From assembly GCA_037176905.1 (NCBI GenBank), contig JBBBWG010020667.1:1-64000 (forward strand): DNA of 64,000 bases, in the 5' to 3' direction. This DNA is from Azolla pinnata. Its lineage: Eukaryota > Streptophyta > Polypodiopsida > Salviniales > Salviniaceae. A model generated the notes under the pieces. That model worked only from the letters and a program-made list of their open reading frames with translations, did not search any database and was not told the DNA's origin. Below are positions 11,970 to 22,148 of this stretch, one piece after another. A program made the translations under genes and the position numbers. Position 1 is the first letter of the stretch. Each line of letters starts with the position of its first letter.

Positions 11970-12914
11970 TTCTAACTTCTAACTATTAAAACCTATATAG
12001 AAGCTCTAAGGCCATGTCCTTTCAACTCTTATAGAAACCCTAAAGCCATAACCTTATCCTACAAGAGCCCTAACTTCATCACAAGAGCTCCCTCATGTAA
12101 GTAATAGTCGTGATCGAGCGTTATCTTACTCATGTTGTCGACCTCATGTATCGATTCAGACATCCGATGGGTAGATCAGTAGTGATCTAACCTCCGCCGT
12201 AGTGTTCGAATGGTAGATCGGTGATGACGCAAAAAGGAATAAATAAACCAAAGCCATTATTATACCATATTTATGGAGTGCTTCTTCTTGGCACAATCAT
12301 TCCTCTACAAAATACGGTTGCGTGGGGATAAGAATGGATCCCAACCAAACCACACAAGTGGTGCACAATTGTCGCGAATTTCTTAGATGGCCCCGATTTC
12401 CTCCGGATCTCGAAACGGGGTCATCTTTACGTGATCGGATCCTCGATCATCACAATGAGTCACGCATGATCGAAATAATCCTAAATCTGAGAGCGGGAAT
12501 GGGCGGCAATGGGCCTTCTAATTGCACGGTCATAGAATCCTGACGAATCCGAATGGGCCTTCTAATTACATGATGGGAGAATCCCATAAATTGCATGATT
12601 GGATCCTCATGAATCAGAATGGACCATCTAATTACATGGTGGGAAGAATCCCATGAATGGCATGATAGGAATTCAGAATGGGCCTTCGAATTACGTCGCG
12701 ATCCGAGAATATCGGAACGGGTGAGCAATCCATACACGGAAACACAAATTCAAACTGATGTGACGCCACGAATCGGGAAAAGGAGCAAAGAAGCGGATGA
12801 ATCGATCGCGGAGATCGGGGCGCGGAATCAGCTGGATCTCTCGGAAGAAAGACGAGCGGGAGTCCGTAGCGCGATCGCAATGCAATATATATATATATAT
12901 GGGAGAGATGAGAA
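11970..12914. other. spacer with a ~70-bp degenerate tandem repeat
   Basis: No gene supported. Between about 12486 and 12700 three diverged copies of a ~70-bp unit repeat the words GAATGGGCCTTCTAATTACA, TGGGA(A)GAATCCCATGAAT and GCATGAT. The right part is the 3' flank of the lachrymatory-factor-synthase-like gene and has an (AT)n run near 12887-12900. Confidence 0.6.
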
Positions 12915-13496
12915 TCAATGGTCGACGGCGGCGGCAAGGGCGCGGGAGAGGTCGGCGGCGGCGGCGGAGTAGAGGGAACGGACGGCGCCGACGAAGGTTT
13001 GGAGGTCGAAGGCGGCCGACGGCGGGCGGCGGCAGCTGCACACGAGGCGGCAGCTGGCAACGGAACTACGCGGAGGATCGCGATCCAATGATGAAGAAGA
13101 AGAAGAAGAAGATGATGATGATGATACTAGTGATTGTGATGGTGATTCGAAGAGCTGGAAGGTCGAGATCGCGCCCGCAAAGATCGGCGAATTGCACTCG
13201 AAGACCTCCCAGCTGATGACGTAGCGCGGGGAGCCTTCGAGCTCCAGCAGCTTCTCCGCGGCCTCGTACGCGAAGCCGTCGGGCTGCGGCTTGCCCTTGC
13301 ACGCGCGTTCACACCCGATCTCGCCCGCCGCGAGCCCCCCCGCGACGACCTCACAACTCTCCAGCACCGAGGTCGCCCATCGGGCCACGCTCACGAAATC
13401 GCCCACCAATCCCCACGCCTTCTCCGCCGGCGCGGGGATCGCGAATTCGCATGCCGCGCTCCATGCGCTCTCGCCCCCGACATCATCATCGCCCAT
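12915..13496 (-). CDS. lachrymatory-factor-synthase-like / polyketide cyclase family protein (START/Bet v 1 fold)
   Basis: A single open frame of 193 residues on the minus strand, ATG at 13496, TGA at 12915-12917. The start W-S-A-A-C-E-F-A-I-P-A-P-A-E-K-A-W-G-L-V-G-D-F and the following R-W-A-T-S-V-L-E-S-C-E-V-V, G-E-I-G-C-E-R pattern match the N-terminal half of plant lachrymatory-factor-synthase-like proteins, which share the helix-grip fold with PYR/PYL receptors. A conserved strand E-L-E-G-S-P-R-Y-V-I-S-W-E-V-F follows. The family is normally about 160-175 residues. The extra length is mostly a run of twelve Ser encoded by an ATC/TTC trinucleotide repeat (about 13091-13126), and a C-terminal helix comes after it. 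Members bind or convert small hydrophobic ligands in the cytosol; the substrate cannot be told here. No intron is needed. Confidence 0.75.
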   Translation of the reverse strand: MGDDDVGGESAWSAACEFAIPAPAEKAWGLVGDFVSVARWATSVLESCEVVAGGLAAGEIGCERACKGKPQPDGFAYEAAEKLLELEGSPRYVISWEVFECNSPIFAGAISTFQLFESPSQSLVSSSSSSSSSSSSLDRDPPRSSVASCRLVCSCRRPPSAAFDLQTFVGAVRSLYSAAAADLSRALAAAVDH

Positions 13497-14590
13497 GCCC
13501 TTGTCCTTCGTCTGCTCCTCTGGTGGAGGAGGCCCAGATGTAGCTGGAACTCCCTAGATATGTATAGCTGGAACTCCCTAGATATGTATAGCTGGAACTC
13601 GTCGTCGGCTACTGTGGTCGACGAGGAAATCAGCACCAGTGCGCCAACAGGCTCCCGAGTTTTACTCGTCCGCAGTGATGCCCATATAGGGGCCCCAAGT
13701 CGCTCGAAAATCTTATTGGACTCTTGAAGATAAGATCGCAGCGCCAGCGATGGCGATGATGACAAGCTTCGCCGAGACTTGAGTTGATATGGATCACTCA
13801 TATTGGCTTTGGGCTTCTTCGTTGATGTCCAATGGGGACTACCCACACAAAAGGCCTTTACTGCCTCTATTGCCCTGTTCTTTTAACTTTTAGATTGGCT
13901 ATAAGAAAAAGACATCCTCTTTCTTTCTACTTTTGTCCTTTTTCGAAAGAAAGATAGATTGTCCTGTTATTAGTTCCAAGAAAAAGGCATGGTTGTCCAA
14001 AATGGAATTATCAAATATCACAGTTATGTTTGTTTTTCGACTTACATCATATCAAATAATGTTGAATATTTAGAGTATCTAAAGCTATCAAGGTGTCTTA
14101 ATCTTTTTTAAATAGATCTTTGCAGAAAGTATATACCTCTTTTATTTTCATTAACCTTATTACCATGATTTGACTAAATAGTAAAAAGACATTTCTTTTG
14201 GAAACAAAAATCTTGTCATTAGCTATAAAGAGAGGAGAACACTCCTAAATTCTTTGTTTTTAACTTCCTTATAACGTTGTAATCTTCAAATCTAGAACCA
14301 TTTTTGTCCTTCTCAATGTATAGATAACTTCTTCCCCTTCTTCGCGTACTCTCTTTTCCGGTATCATGATGTCGTGGCGCTATCGAAGAGGTTCAAGTAC
14401 ATAAAGCTTGTGGCGCAATCAGTGATTAGATGCAGTAAAATGCCGACAATAATCGATGCATCATCGAGGGGTAAAAGTTATACAAGGGTGCACCGAAGCC
14501 TGATGCTAAAGATTAGATTAAGAGAAAATGGTGGGTGTGGCGCTTCCTTCATATTGAATCGCCCTTGTATCAAAGAGTGGGTTTGATGGA
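13497..14590. other. spacer between the LFS-like and AUX/LAX-like genes
   Basis: Contains the promoter side of the LFS-like gene. A 24-bp unit (GCTGGAACTCCCTAGATATG plus TATA) is repeated about two and a half times at 13540-13600. A minus-strand open stretch up to about 13846 is unrecognised and looks non-coding. From 13860 on it is AT-rich with nothing recognisable until the last exon of the AUX/LAX gene. Confidence 0.55.
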
Positions 14591-17500
14591 TCAGCGTACG
14601 CTGGAGCATTGGTAGCAGTTGTCGAACAAGCCGAACGTGTTGACTTGCTTGACGAGCGTGTTGATGCTCGCCCAGCCGCCGAAGCCGAAGCCGAGAGTAA
14701 ACAGCAGACCGATCACCAACACATTGAAAGGGAACAAGAACTTCCAGTACGTCATCCACTTCCACGGCTTCTCGACAGCATCCTGCAAGAGCCCCAATGC
14801 GCATTTTGAAATCTCAACATCTCGACGTGTGTTTTATGGATTAATAGCCATTGGAACATAATAATCTCTCGGTGGTTGTTTCCTTGCCCATAAGCTATCC
14901 CAGAACTTTGATAAATAATTTAACGCTTATTCCGTGTTGCGTCCAACAGGAAAAGGCAGCCTAATCAAATGACAAGTGGATCATTGTGCATAATTTGCTT
15001 GAGTTGATGTAAAAGGTCATTTGTGATCAAGTTATGACGGATGTGAGGAGTTTCATTTTGGAAAACAAGAAAGACGTTAGTTTTTCTCAGATGCTCGCAA
15101 CAGCATTGGTAATATACCTCACGGGATCGGGGGTGCTTGAAAACCATGAGGTATGCGACACAAGGGATGATGTACACGGAGAAGCTCATTATGAAGGCCC
15201 CGATGAGCGAGTTCAACGGCCCGAAGAACGGCACGAGGAGGGCCAGGAACCACAGGAGGCACGCTATCGGCACCCTCGCAATAACTCGCACCACGTAGTT
15301 CCCTTCGTGAATTCCGAGCAGCTTCTCCCACATGAAGTTCAGCGGCATAATGTAGAGCCCGAACGCGATCGCCTGTGCATTAAACGCATCGGACGAAACT
15401 TGAGGTTTTGCTTTAGCAGATGGATCCAATGGATTAGATGCTTGATCATTGCCTTTGACAGATTGTAAGAGCTGTTGATTATGTTAGTGTAGAAACTTCT
15501 ACATTAAAATTTCAGCTAGATGTTTTGACTACTTAGTAGTACCTTTAACCACTCATTTATTAAAAGGAAAGAGAAAAAGCCCTCCAAATTTATTCATTAC
15601 ACTTTGATGCCTGCTAAAAGTTATTAAGTATAGATTGACGCCTAGTTTTATCTCTCGCTAAAAAGTAACGCCCAATTAATTGATGAACAACAATGTAATT
15701 AGATTTGTTAATCGAGTACAGTAGCAAGGGGATCGATTAGTTAACAGCAGTAGGAAGTAGAAAGCAATTAGTAAATAGCTGTAGGGAATCAATGAACATG
15801 AGAAGAGGCAATTAATAAGAGAAGGATAGAATCGATTAGCGAGAAACGGCTAGACATTAAGTGTTAATTTTGCAACTGTTAATTTTCGGTAGGTGTTAAG
15901 AATGTAATTAATAAATTCGTTAGGAGTTTCTTGATAATTTGCCCTAATAATAAAACAAATCTGGTTAGATGTTTGATCAACTGTACCTTCAACACCTAAT
16001 AGAGATTCTGATTAAGAGATTGTGGCACATGCTAATATAAACACAATCGACGATGATCGTAGCAAATGCTAACATATACACAATCGATGATGATCGTAGC
16101 AAATGCTAATATATACACAATCGACGATGATCGTAGCATATGCTAATAATATACACAATCGACGATGATCGTAGCAAATGCTAATAATATACACAATCGA
16201 AGTCGATGATCTGATCGGACGTTTGAGTAGCGTGTACCTGGTGAATGATCATGAAGCAGAGGCCGACATCTCGTGCGAGCGATCTCGGGAAGACGGAGAA
16301 GGCGTTGGAATGCGTGAGGAGGACATCTCCGAAGGCCCAATACACGGCCACGGAGTGCGGGAGCGTGATGGTGAGGACATAGAGGACGACGGCGACATAC
16401 ACGTACTTGTACTTGCGAGGCGCCCACATGGCATGCATGATCTCACTGATCATTGCATACATACGTATGGTCCCCCGATCATCATCGCCGAAGAAGATTC
16501 ATCCGAGGAATCGGCGGTGAATATTTATATCCTCTAGCAATTGATTAGAATGCCCTCGGATACAATCACAAATCAAACAAAACATAATAGACCTACATTG
16601 TGACGGCATGGCCGCCGAAGGCGAAGAGTATGTTGGTGGTCCCGGTGAAGAATGACTGCAAGGATTGGGGCGCCGAGTGTTTCGTGCCTGGATCCTGTGT
16701 GGGACGATATCGTTCGACATGGCCCAATCATCATTCATTCATTCATTCGATCAATCGATCAATTGGTTGAACCCATCATCATTCATTCATTCATTCATAA
16801 TTTCATTCATTCGATCGATCGATCAATCAATCAGTTGAACCCATCATCATTCATTCATTCATTCATTCATTCATTCATACGATCGATCGATCAATCAATC
16901 AGTTGAACCCATCATCATTCATTCATTCATTCATTCATTCATTCATTCATTCATTCATTCATTCATTCATTCATTCATTCATTCGATCGATCGATCGATC
17001 AATCAATCAATCGGTTGAACCCATCATCATTCATTCATTCATTCATTCGATCGATCGGTTGAACCCATCACATGCATATATTATACCTGGCCATGGAGAA
17101 GGGCTGAGATGAGCATGAACCACGCGGTGTATGTCGTGGTGATGATGCCGATGAAGGACCAGATCCTGAAGTTGTGGAACGATGGCAGGAAGAGCGTGAG
17201 CATCGACACCGCGCCAAACACCAACGCCCACGATCTCTTGTCGAGGCTGGGATTGAGGTAGTAGGCGTCGCTGCTCTCATCATGCAGCCGATGCAAAATT
17301 TCTCGTAATTAGCGCGATCGATTGATTACGGGGCCCTAATTAGGCCCCAAATTCTTAGTAGTTTGGCAGATCAGTGATCGGCTGAATCGATCGACATCGA
17401 GTTAGTGGCATCGGCCCATGCTCATTAAGGATTCGCATCGAGCAATTCTTATCAGCGACTAATTATCAATTTGAATCGGATCGGATCGGATCATGGAAGA

Positions 17501-18318
17501 CTAATAAATTACGGATCGGATCGTGGGCGACTAATTACTGATCGGACGATCGCAGGGGCGACTAATTACGGATCGGATCGCAGGGACGACTAATTTATTA
17601 TAATTGCGTCGTTCGGAACCCTCACCTCGCGCATGCAATGATCTGGACGACGGCCACCGCGCCCATCGTGGTTATGTTGAAGATCAGGCACAAATTGCGG
17701 AGCCAGGGGCCGACGAGCTCGCCCATCACCTCGTGATACTGGCCAAGAATCAGTAAAAGAGGTCAGAATGCGTACTACCAGTTTTAGGGTTTAGGGTTTA
17801 GGGTTTAGGGTTTAGGGTTTGAACCCTAAATAAACCCTAGTGGTGCTTTAATATACCTGGATGATGTGCTTGTTGAAAGTGACGCCTTGCTTCTCCTTGC
17901 GCGCTCGGTACTCCATGTACAAGCACGCGAGGAGGTATGAGGTCCACATCCCGATGCTCGCATACAAGAGGTGGAAGAACACGCCCGCTCCGAACCCCAT
18001 CTGAGCGTACGAAGTCGGCATCGACAGTATGACTTGCCCCACCTAATTAATCAATCAGTCAATCAATCAATCAGTCACTCAGTCAATCAATCAGTCAATC
18101 AATCAGTCAATCAGTCAATCAATAGTCAATCAGTCAATCAGTCAGTCAAGCAGTCAATCGATCGATCAACCGATTCATCAAGCAATCAAACCGGCCGATT
18201 TCCAATCCTATATGTTTGCATCTATCAATTCACGGAGCGGAGAGCTCGGATCTATCCATCAAGTGGATCGATCGATCTCCGACGACGACAAATCTGTCGC
18301 ACGAGATGGTGAGCTGAC

Positions 18319-18364
<46 letters not shown>

Positions 18365-18650
18365 GATAGATTAGATTAGACGGACAGAAAGATAGATTGA
18401 TAGATAGATGGATGGATCGATGGATCGATGGATTACTTACTTGAGCTGATCCGGCATTCAGCCACGCATCGAATGAGGAGCCACCGTGCCATATGAATCT
18501 GTTCCAGAAGCTAGTCAGGGATTTGATGTCGCCGCCACCACCGTGCCGATCGGGATTAGAGTTAGGGTTAGGGTTAGGGTTAGGTTTAGGATTGGGGTGG
18601 GCGAGTGTGGATTCATGATCAGCTGGAGCACCATCACCAGCAGTCTTCAT
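14591..18650 (-). CDS. LAX: AUX1/LAX-type auxin influx carrier-like protein, eight exons
   Basis: Exons at 18441-18650, 17857-18042, 17626-17738, 17087-17273, 16597-16694, 16238-16445, 15118-15372 and 14591-14782 have GT-AG borders and compatible phases, and give 482 residues, the usual AUX/LAX length. Diagnostic stretches are present in order: F-I-W-H-G-G-S-S-F-D-A-W, E-Y-R-A-R-K-E-K-Q-G-V-T-F, L-D-K-R-S-W, I-P/L-P-S-F-H-N-F-R-I-W-S-F, F-G-G-H-A-V-T-I-E-I-M-H-A-M-W, Y-W-A-F-G-D-V-L-L-T-H-S-N-A-F and the C-terminal V-N-T-F-G-L-F-D-N-C-Y-Q-C. These proteins are plasma-membrane H+/auxin symporters with about eleven helices. The sequence is divergent: the usual CASNQVAQVLLTLPYSF is A-G-S-A-Q-V-G-Q-V-I-L-S-M-P-T-S-Y, and CTPLYFVWEK is I-M-P-L-N-F-M-W-E-K. 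Auxin transport is therefore likely but not assured. The N-terminus contains a Pro-Asn repeat encoded by telomere-like hexamers. Confidence 0.92.
14974..15070 (+). repeat. dispersed repeat family 2, copy 2, in intron 7 of the AUX/LAX gene
   Basis: Shares GTGGATCATTGTGCATAATT, TTGAGTTGATGTAAAAGGTC and GGAGTTTCATTTTGG with the copies at 6744-6836 and 25352-25436. Confidence 0.65.
15566..15944. mobile_element. MITE copy B, in intron 6 of the AUX/LAX gene
   Basis: A 379-bp relative of copy A. The left end has TTCATTACACTTTGATGCCTG, the right end has TAGGTGTTAAGAATGTAATT and closes in ATAATTTGCCC. The middle is diverged and partly deleted compared with copies A and C. Target duplication is no longer clear, so this is the oldest of the three. 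Confidence 0.65.
16031..16203. repeat. ~40-bp minisatellite in intron 6 of the AUX/LAX gene
   Basis: Five nearly identical copies of a unit with ACACAATCGACGATGATCGT and AGCAAATGCTAATATAT. High identity between units points to recent expansion. Confidence 0.9.
16735..17066. repeat. composite ATTC/GATC array in intron 4 of the AUX/LAX gene
   Basis: Four to five larger units, each a (ATTC)n run of varying length followed by GATCGATCGATCAATCAATC and GGTTGAACCCATCATC. The longest ATTC run is at 16917-16984. A nested repeat: microsatellite inside a minisatellite. Confidence 0.92.
17465..17600. repeat. ~37-bp minisatellite in intron 3 of the AUX/LAX gene
   Basis: Four copies of a unit containing GGATCGGATCG, GGGCGACTAATTAC, with small differences. 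Confidence 0.75.
17783..17820 (+). repeat. TTTAGGG tract in intron 2 of the AUX/LAX gene
   Basis: About five perfect telomere-type heptamers within the 118-bp intron 17739-17856. Confidence 0.95.
18043..18440. repeat. intron 1 of the AUX/LAX gene: CAATCAGT array and (ATC)n run
   Basis: Between about 18050 and 18180 the intron is a tandem of CAATCAGT/CAATCAAT octamers. At 18317-18363 it has a perfect (CAT)n run of some fifteen units, followed by GATA-rich sequence near the donor. Confidence 0.9.
18555..18591 (+). repeat. telomere-like TTAGGG hexamers inside AUX/LAX exon 1
   Basis: Four perfect TTAGGG hexamers plus degenerate flanks. On the minus coding strand the unit reads CCT-AAC and is translated as Pro-Asn, giving N-P-K-P-N-P-N-P-N-P-N-S-N-P-D in the cytosolic N-terminus of the carrier. 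Confidence 0.92.
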
Positions 18651-21600
18651 GACTCTATGATTTTTCTTATGCTTGGGCTTTCTAAGCCCCCAAGATTAAG
18701 GAGTATGTTTTCTAGCGTATATTATATATCCACATGTATGTATGTATATGCATGTGTGTATGTATGTATGATGTATGTGTGTGCATGTATCATATTCATG
18801 TTTGCACAAGTCAACAACATGATGTCATGGAGCATTACTGTGCTCATATGATTGTTGTGTGATTTGAGGAGGTGTTCACATGACCATGGTCCTTGTGTGT
18901 GTGTGTGTGTGTCTATTAATGTAGTTCAATTGTGATGTGTGTGCATGGGTTTGTTCACTTACGCACGAAATTTCTTCTCGGAAAAGATCATCAATCCTCG
19001 TTGCTTTGAAATAACGAATCGTGGCATGGCCGCAAAGAGAAAAAAACATGGCAAGATTTCAACGACAGATCGCGCTGTGCGATTTGCGTTTGACTAGCAA
19101 CTGCGATCGAGTTCCGAAGGTTTTGTAGATTTCGATTCTGAGGCTATAGCTGTAGATCCTTGCCCCCGAAAGACGGTCGGAAAGTGAGCTTGGAACCTTG
19201 GAAGTATCTCATGTTGCTTCGCCCTTTTCCGTCAAAGTTGTGAAGACCCCATGGGCAAGGATTAGGGTCAGAGCTCTTTCATAGATCATATTCGCCTTGC
19301 ATACATGCGGGTTGAAGATGTAAGTGTGATAACCCTAAACTCGTTGAAACTTACCGTGGTTGTAAATTTTTCAATTGCACATTGGTGATAACAATTCTTG
19401 TTCATGAGAGCCCTTCTAGCTTGCTCTAAGGCGCAAACTGTAAAACTGTCTCTATAGTTACTTTATGTTCCCCATAGTTTCGCAAAGGTCCGAACAGAGT
19501 TGTTTGGAACACACTCTTCCGAATGGTGGAAATATTTTAAGGCCGCGTTTCAAGAGGCTTCAATCTGAAACCCTCCACTTTATGCTACTCTAAAGAGCAA
19601 ATTTAGAGGTTGGACTTTTTTTGCAGCTCTTCTGCTTTCACATCATCGCGTTCCTTGGTTATTGGCATGAGATTTTTCTTGTGTCTAACTCCTCAATTTA
19701 AACTTGCTAGTGTCATGATTCGTGTAGATAGAAATATACTCGAGCTTGAGATTATCTCTAGGTGTACAACTCGGTCATCTCCACCAAAGCTGAGCCTTTG
19801 AAATCTCTAAAATATATATATATAGAAAATTTGTGTGTTTTGTAAATCCCCGGACTAATACAAACACATGATATATTTAGATAGAAATATAAAATAGATA
19901 GATATACCCGGGAGGTTCAATTGGATATTGGATAGTTGTGTTATTCTTATGTGTAAGTCTGGGATCCTCGCCGACATAGGAATAACAAGAAAGTTCATTT
20001 TAGGATTAACAAATCCTGTCCGATTGCATATCCGTCTCGCAGATAGTCAAACTAATGTTGTTGAAAGGTTCTTAGATTTTTTATCTTAAATAAAGGGAAC
20101 AAACTAGTGTTGGTTTGAAAGGTTCGTCGGGGGAAGGAAAGAAGCAAGCGGAAACTCGACTGGTCATAAGTGTGAAGCCTACCCACGAAACGTCTCAAAC
20201 ATCCTGATCTGCAAGAATTAGCCTTCTTCCAGACATCATTCCTCTTAGCTTAGAAAGCGATGACTTTCTCTTCTTTACCTGTGGATTGAGGACATTTGCT
20301 CTCTTTTTGCCTTAGCTTTTGATCACATTGGATGGAATGACAAATAATAAGCTGCTTCTGGTTCATGGCAATCACCAATCGTGCTAGATTTGTGTGTTGT
20401 GAGTATATGTCCCACCGATTCCATCGCTTTGTCAAGATTTTAGTGAACATCATTAACTTGAACGTCGAACTCTTGTTTACTAGTAACAATCTTCTAATAG
20501 GACCCGATAGTTCATTTAGACATTAGAGAAGAGACTCAATATAAGATGTATTGTGGTTGTAGAGTTACAATCTAGGAGTGAGAACTAAAAAATGTAGTTA
20601 AACTTATATATTAAAAGTTAAAAACTATAATTTGCTTAAAAAAAAATTTAAGAACCCATTTTATTATTTAAGGGATTGTAAATATATAAAACGAGTTTGA
20701 CAACGAGTTTGACAACGAGTTCTTCACATCTTATTGCAATGATCGATATTAAGTGCCTTTGCATAGAGGAATGTTATATAGTCTTCATTAAATGTAAAAA
20801 CATTTTTATATGATTCTTTAACAAAAGATAAAGTATTGAAATTATTTTATTTGTATTTATATTATTTTCGATGTGACAAGTTGTATCTTTTCTAAAATAT
20901 AATAAAAACATAAAATACAAGTAAGTTTTAATATCAAAACTAGTGACTTGATATATATAAAAAGTTAGATATGTTATAATCATGTGCTTGAGTGCAATTG
21001 ATTTCTATTTTGAAATTTATTTTTAAGATACAAATGTAATAACATTTCATGTCAAATGAAAAGATAACCCTTTTCACATTATTAATAATAGTGTACCTAC
21101 ATAAAATTATATAACACCTATGTGATTATTTGTATCACCGATCTATATATAAATTGTATTGCCTTATAACCTTTTTAACTAATGATCAGTTAATGTTCTT
21201 GAAAAAAAATCAAATATTTTTATTTCTTATTATTACTACTAATTTATAAAAGAAACTGTTTGATCGTTTGGTTGCTACATGGAAATAGAAAAAAGAAAGT
21301 GAGGACTTCATATCTATTGGTTTCATGGAGCTATATATATATATATACATATATATCCTTACTACATTCAGAAAATCATATCGAGGTATAAATAATTTAT
21401 CACTTTCGGAGAAAAACAAAAATTATAACATCATAGTGATATATTTTTAATAATCCTCAACCATTTAGATGTTAAAAATATGCTATTGACAAATATTTAT
21501 CGATCTTTTTGTATCAATGTTTGAAATAATTGGAAACCCCTTGAGTGTTTAAAAGAAATTAATCAAATCATTGTTAACAAAGTTGTTAACATCCTCGGGA

Positions 21601-22148
21601 CCATAAGATTGATATGGCAAAATAAGGTTTAAGTTAAAAAAGTTCAATCAAATGGCAAAGCTTAGCTCAAGTGTGAAAGATATGATTTTTGCAGTGCCAA
21701 TTAATATATTATACATACTTGTAGGGTAATATGAATCATAATTATATTTGACAATCAATACAATTCGTATTTGGACTAGAGGCAAGCCGAGTCAAAACAA
21801 AGAGGGTGTGATCATAAGGCGCTTGGGGTTGATGAGCTTTTGCCGCATGATGCAACACACATTATGATCTGCAATTCGACGTCACGGAAGTTAACAATCG
21901 ACCTCTTGCTGCCTTTCGATCTTTCTCGCAGTTGCCTAAAGAGTAGGTGAAAGGGAAATCGAATGCAATCGCGGCACATGGGCTGCACAAAGGAGTAAGC
22001 GGGGGCGCCTTGGGATAGACACAAGCAACGCCCGGAGAAGTCTTGGAGTATAATCTACGTTTGTAAGTTACCCCGATCGATCGATCATGGCATTGTGTAA
22101 GCGAAAGAGGGCGAGAAACATGTCGACTCGAAGGAAATCGTGTTTGGC
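18651..22148. other. gene-poor spacer between the AUX/LAX-like and NPF genes
   Basis: Promoter side of both genes, which point away from each other here. There is a TATG/GTAT-rich stretch at 18730-18790 and a (GT)n run at 18893-18912. From 19000 to 20600 the sequence has mixed composition and may be decayed transposon DNA, but I could assign no family. From 20600 to 21780 it is strongly AT-rich. No coding region supported. Confidence 0.55.

Noticed and set aside
13497-13846. Minus-strand open stretch upstream of the LFS-like gene
   Set aside because: It contains a 24-bp tandem repeat, no family similarity, and the LFS-like gene already has a good start at 13496.
16735-18180. CRISPR-like alternation of repeats in the AUX/LAX introns
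   Set aside because: These are ordinary plant micro- and minisatellites in a nuclear gene; there are no unique spacers and no cas genes.
19000-20560. Possible decayed transposon in the AUX/LAX-NPF spacer
   Set aside because: Could not find domain similarity, terminal repeats or duplications in either strand.
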